This document shows positions 3,538-5,535 of a stretch of DNA of 5,535 bases, in pieces. The stretch lies in NCBI GenBank assembly GCA_038318085.1, contig JBBQBV010000203.1, forward strand, positions 1 through 5,535, read 5' to 3'. The notes beneath the pieces were generated by a model, which searched no databases, was not told the origin of the DNA, and worked only from the letters and a program-made list of their open reading frames with translations. Source of the stretch: DATLGB01 sp038318085 (GTDB lineage: Bacteria > Actinomycetota > Thermoleophilia > Solirubrobacterales > Solirubrobacteraceae). The position numbers and the translations under genes were made by a program. Within the stretch, counting starts at the first letter, position 1, and each line of letters starts with the position of its first letter.

Positions 3538-5535
3538 ATGAATCGCAAGTCGATAACAGTTGCGGCCGCTTCGGCCATTTTTTTGGCCGGCTTCGGCATC
3601 ACGGTGCTGCCCGCGTCTGCGACGCCGCGCACGTTCGTGATCACCCTTGTCGGGGGCGCGCACCTGACGATCACGATCGACGTGCCACCCGGCACCCCGG
3701 TCGATCAGCTGCAGATCCCCAACCTCTCGACGCCCGTCCTGGGCATCCAGGAGGTCACGCCGGAGGCCGCGCCGACGGCCACCGCCACGCCCGGCGCGGC
3801 CGGCACGCCCGACGCGACCACGACCCCGGGCGCCACTCCGCAGTCCGGCGACGCGCCGCAGGGCACCAAGACCGCTTCCGGTAAGCAGCAGGCCGCCCAG
3901 AGGACCGCCCGCCGTCGGCGCACCCCGGCCGGCGGGAGCATCGAGAATGACCTGGGTCAGATTCTCAAGGGCAAGGGCAAGGCGCTCGCCAAGCCCAACG
4001 CGGGCCCCGGCCGCAACGCCGACGGGACGCCGACCGCCCAGAACCCGGCCTTCTCCCTCGCGGCTCCCGGTGCCGCGCCGATCGGCGTGCCGAACTTCTT
4101 CATCGACAAGTTCCGCATCCCGCCGTTCTTGCTGCCGATCTACCAGGCCGCCGGCGTGCAGTACGGCGTGCGCTGGGAGGTGCTGGCCGCCATCAACGAG
4201 ATCGAGACGGACTACGGCCGCAACCTCAACGTCTCCACCGCGGGCGCCGTCGGCTGGATGCAGTTCCTGCCGAGCACGTTCAAGACGTGGGGCGTCGACG
4301 CCAACAAGGACGGCGTCAAGGATCCGTACAACCCGGTCGACTCGATCTTCTCGGCCGCGCGCTACCTGCGTGCCGCGGGCGCCGACACCGACCTGCGCAA
4401 GGCGATCTTCGCCTACAACCACGCCGACTGGTACGTCGACTCCGTGATGCTCCGCGCGCGGGTGCTGGGGGGCCTGCCGTCGAACTTCGTCGGATCGCTC
4501 ACGGGCCTGACCCAGGGCCATTTCCCGATCGCCGCGCGCTCCACCTACGCCGACGATCTCACCGAGGCCGAGGTCGCCGCGCGCAAGCGCACCAAGACCG
4601 GCAACGCCGCCTGGATGGTCCAGTCCCAGCAGAACCGGCGCGCGATCCACATCTACTCCAAGCGCAGCGCACCGGTGATCGCCGTCGGCGACGGCCGGAT
4701 CTCCAACCTCGGGACCAGCGCCCGCCTCGGCAGGTTCGTCCAGCTCCAGGACGCGTACGGCAACACCTACACGTACGGCCACCTCGGATCGATCGCCAAG
4801 CTCTACCCGGCGGCCAAGCCGTCGAGCGAGTCCAGGGCGCAGATCACCAAGGAGCTCCAGCTCCCCAAGGCCGACGCCGCTCCGTCCGCGCCGGCCTCCG
4901 CCGGCAGCACGACGGCCACCAAGGCCCCCGCGCCCGTGACAGAGGCGTTGAAGGCCCCGGTCTCAAAGACCGTGACCGGGTTGGTCTCAAAGACCGCGAC
5001 CAAGCCGGCGGCCAAGACCGGGGGCACGCCCAAGGAGCGGCTGTTCGCCAACCCCTTCCGTCCGCGTGCCACCAAGGCGGGCGGCGCTCAGCAGGTGCTG
5101 GCGGGCAAGGCGCCGCGCGGGTCCTTCGAGGTCTTCCGCGCCTCGGTCTCGCGCGTCTTCGGCGTCCACACCAAGTCCAAGGACGTCACGCTCAAGCCGC
5201 TGCAGGTCGGCTCCAAGGTGATCGCGGGGACGATCCTCGGCCGCCTCGATAAGAGCCGCACGGCCGGCGTCGCGCCGTATCTGCAGTTCGAGATCCGTCC
5301 CGCCGGTCGCGGCGCCCCGCGCATCGACCCGAAGCCGATCCTCGACGGCTGGAAGCTGCTTGAGTCCACCGCGATCTACCGCGCCGCCGGCCGCAACCCC
5401 TTCTCGTCGGACAACACGGCGCCGACCATCGGCCAGATCCTGCTGATGGACAAGGAATCGCTGCAGCGCCTGGTGCTCGCCGACCCGCGGGTCGAGATCT
5501 ACGGCTGCGGCCGGCGTGACATCGCCCTCGGCCAG
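3538..5535 (+). CDS. Secreted lytic transglycosylase with split, degenerate M23-like domain (3' end outside window)
   Basis: Open for 666 codons to the right edge. Residues 1-28 are a signal peptide (MNRK, hydrophobic SITVAAASAIFLAGFGITVL, cleavage after ASA-28). A short beta-like segment (33-73) and a T/P/A/G/K-rich linker (74-180) follow. Residues about 186-310 form a lytic transglycosylase domain cutting the MurNAc-GlcNAc bond: AINEIETDYGRN with likely catalytic E223, GAVGWMQFLPSTF (237-248), an EF-hand-like loop D254-x-N-x-D258-G-x-x-D262, and FAYNHADWYVD (291-301). Residues about 368-424 (PVIAVGDGRI, YTYGHL 413-416) and 556-615 (VIAGTILGRL, YLQFEIRPAG 581-590) are two halves of an M23 fold separated by about 130 low-complexity residues. 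The M23 HxH is YLQ, so peptidase activity is doubtful. It acts outside the cell in wall remodelling. From memory, related proteins continue into a C-terminal D,D-peptidase-like domain; not visible here. Confidence 0.78.
   Translation, partial: MNRKSITVAAASAIFLAGFGITVLPASATPRTFVITLVGGAHLTITIDVPPGTPVDQLQIPNLSTPVLGIQEVTPEAAPTATATPGAAGTPDATTTPGATPQSGDAPQGTKTASGKQQAAQRTARRRRTPAGGSIENDLGQILKGKGKALAKPNAGPGRNADGTPTAQNPAFSLAAPGAAPIGVPNFFIDKFRIPPFLLPIYQAAGVQYGVRWEVLAAINEIETDYGRNLNVSTAGAVGWMQFLPSTFKTWGVDANKDGVKDPYNPVDSIFSAARYLRAAGADTDLRKAIFAYNHADWYVDSVMLRARVLGGLPSNFVGSLTGLTQGHFPIAARSTYADDLTEAEVAARKRTKTGNAAWMVQSQQNRRAIHIYSKRSAPVIAVGDGRISNLGTSARLGRFVQLQDAYGNTYTYGHLGSIAKLYPAAKPSSESRAQITKELQLPKADAAPSAPASAGSTTATKAPAPVTEALKAPVSKTVTGLVSKTATKPAAKTGGTPKERLFANPFRPRATKAGGAQQVLAGKAPRGSFEVFRASVSRVFGVHTKSKDVTLKPLQVGSKVIAGTILGRLDKSRTAGVAPYLQFEIRPAGRGAPRIDPKPILDGWKLLESTAIYRAAGRNPFSSDNTAPTIGQILLMDKESLQRLVLADPRVEIYGCGRRDIALGQ
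3564..3584 (+). terminator. Intrinsic-terminator-like hairpin plus T7 inside the signal-peptide codons (candidate attenuator)
   Basis: GGCCG-CTT-CGGCC (3564-3576) is a perfect 5-bp GC stem followed, after one A, by seven T residues (3578-3584), the classical intrinsic terminator layout. The T-run is codons ATT TTT TTG (I14-F15-L16), rare choices in this gene, which otherwise prefers ATC/TTC/CTG. An alternative hairpin CGGCCA-TTTTTT-TGGCCG (3572-3589) would bury the T-run and exclude the first stem, as an antiterminator does. Translating ribosomes would also melt it, so it could couple transcription to translation initiation. Confidence 0.45.
4959..5006 (+). repeat. 24-bp tandem repeat in the low-complexity insertion of the hydrolase
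   Basis: GGTCTCAAAGACCG occurs at 4959-4972 and again at 4983-4996, 24 nt apart and in frame, encoding VSKTVTGL then VSKTATKP. Each copy is itself an inverted repeat GGTCT-CAA-AGACC. It lies in the segment between the two M23 halves and suggests that the insertion grew by small duplications. Confidence 0.6.

Noticed and set aside
3490..4782. 430-codon minus-strand open frame opposite the hydrolase
   Set aside because: Low-complexity Gly/Arg/Val/Asp translation without motifs, antisense to a protein with signal peptide and transglycosylase motifs.
4287..5252. Plus-strand open frame inside the hydrolase in another reading frame
   Set aside because: Arg/Gln/Gly-rich shadow of the hydrolase frame; no domain recognisable.

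Overview
The window is very GC-rich with G/C-ending codons, dense genes and short gaps. The protein families (a MerR-type helix-turn-helix fused to an adenylate-cyclase regulatory domain, a lytic transglycosylase joined to an M23-like fold, and an alanine/lysine/proline-rich coiled-coil protein) suggest a high-GC actinobacterium. Thermoleophilia/Solirubrobacterales is my best guess. This is inference from protein style; there is no rRNA to confirm it.

Layout, left to right. (1) 1-650, minus: the 5' two thirds of a probable class III nucleotidyl cyclase, cut by the window edge before its catalytic domain. (2) 651-970: a gap with a good minus-strand promoter and two hairpin elements that probably end the upstream transcript. 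(3) 971-2037, minus: a two-gene operon, an SCP2-like lipid-binding protein preceded by a phasin-like coiled-coil protein with a histone-H1-like tail; stop and start codons overlap as TGATG. (4) 2036-2722, plus: a PNP/UDP-family nucleoside phosphorylase whose ATG lies on the same CCATGG palindrome as the divergent phasin-like gene's ATG. (5) 2723-2820: a convergent gap with an 11-bp inverted repeat. (6) 2821-3249, minus: a second phasin-like coiled-coil protein with a lysine-rich tail. (7) 3250-3537: a divergent gap with an apparently structured leader for the next gene. (8) 3538-5535, plus: a secreted multidomain cell-wall hydrolase, open at the right edge.

Two themes stand out. First, regulation. 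The minus-strand genes starting at 650, 2037 and 3249 each have a TANNNT box 8-9 nt before the ATG, as expected for leaderless mRNAs. The hydrolase instead has a long folded leader, and its signal-peptide codons contain a GC hairpin followed by seven T residues, the form of an intrinsic terminator and a candidate attenuator. The hydrolase and cyclase upstream regions share a 15-nt element (13/15 identical) at likely promoter positions. Second, content. Two phasin-like proteins and an SCP2-like protein suggest a lipid or polyester granule function. The M23-like domain of the hydrolase has lost its expected zinc ligands and is split by about 130 low-complexity residues, so it is more likely structural than catalytic. 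No mobile element, CRISPR array, tRNA or rRNA was seen.
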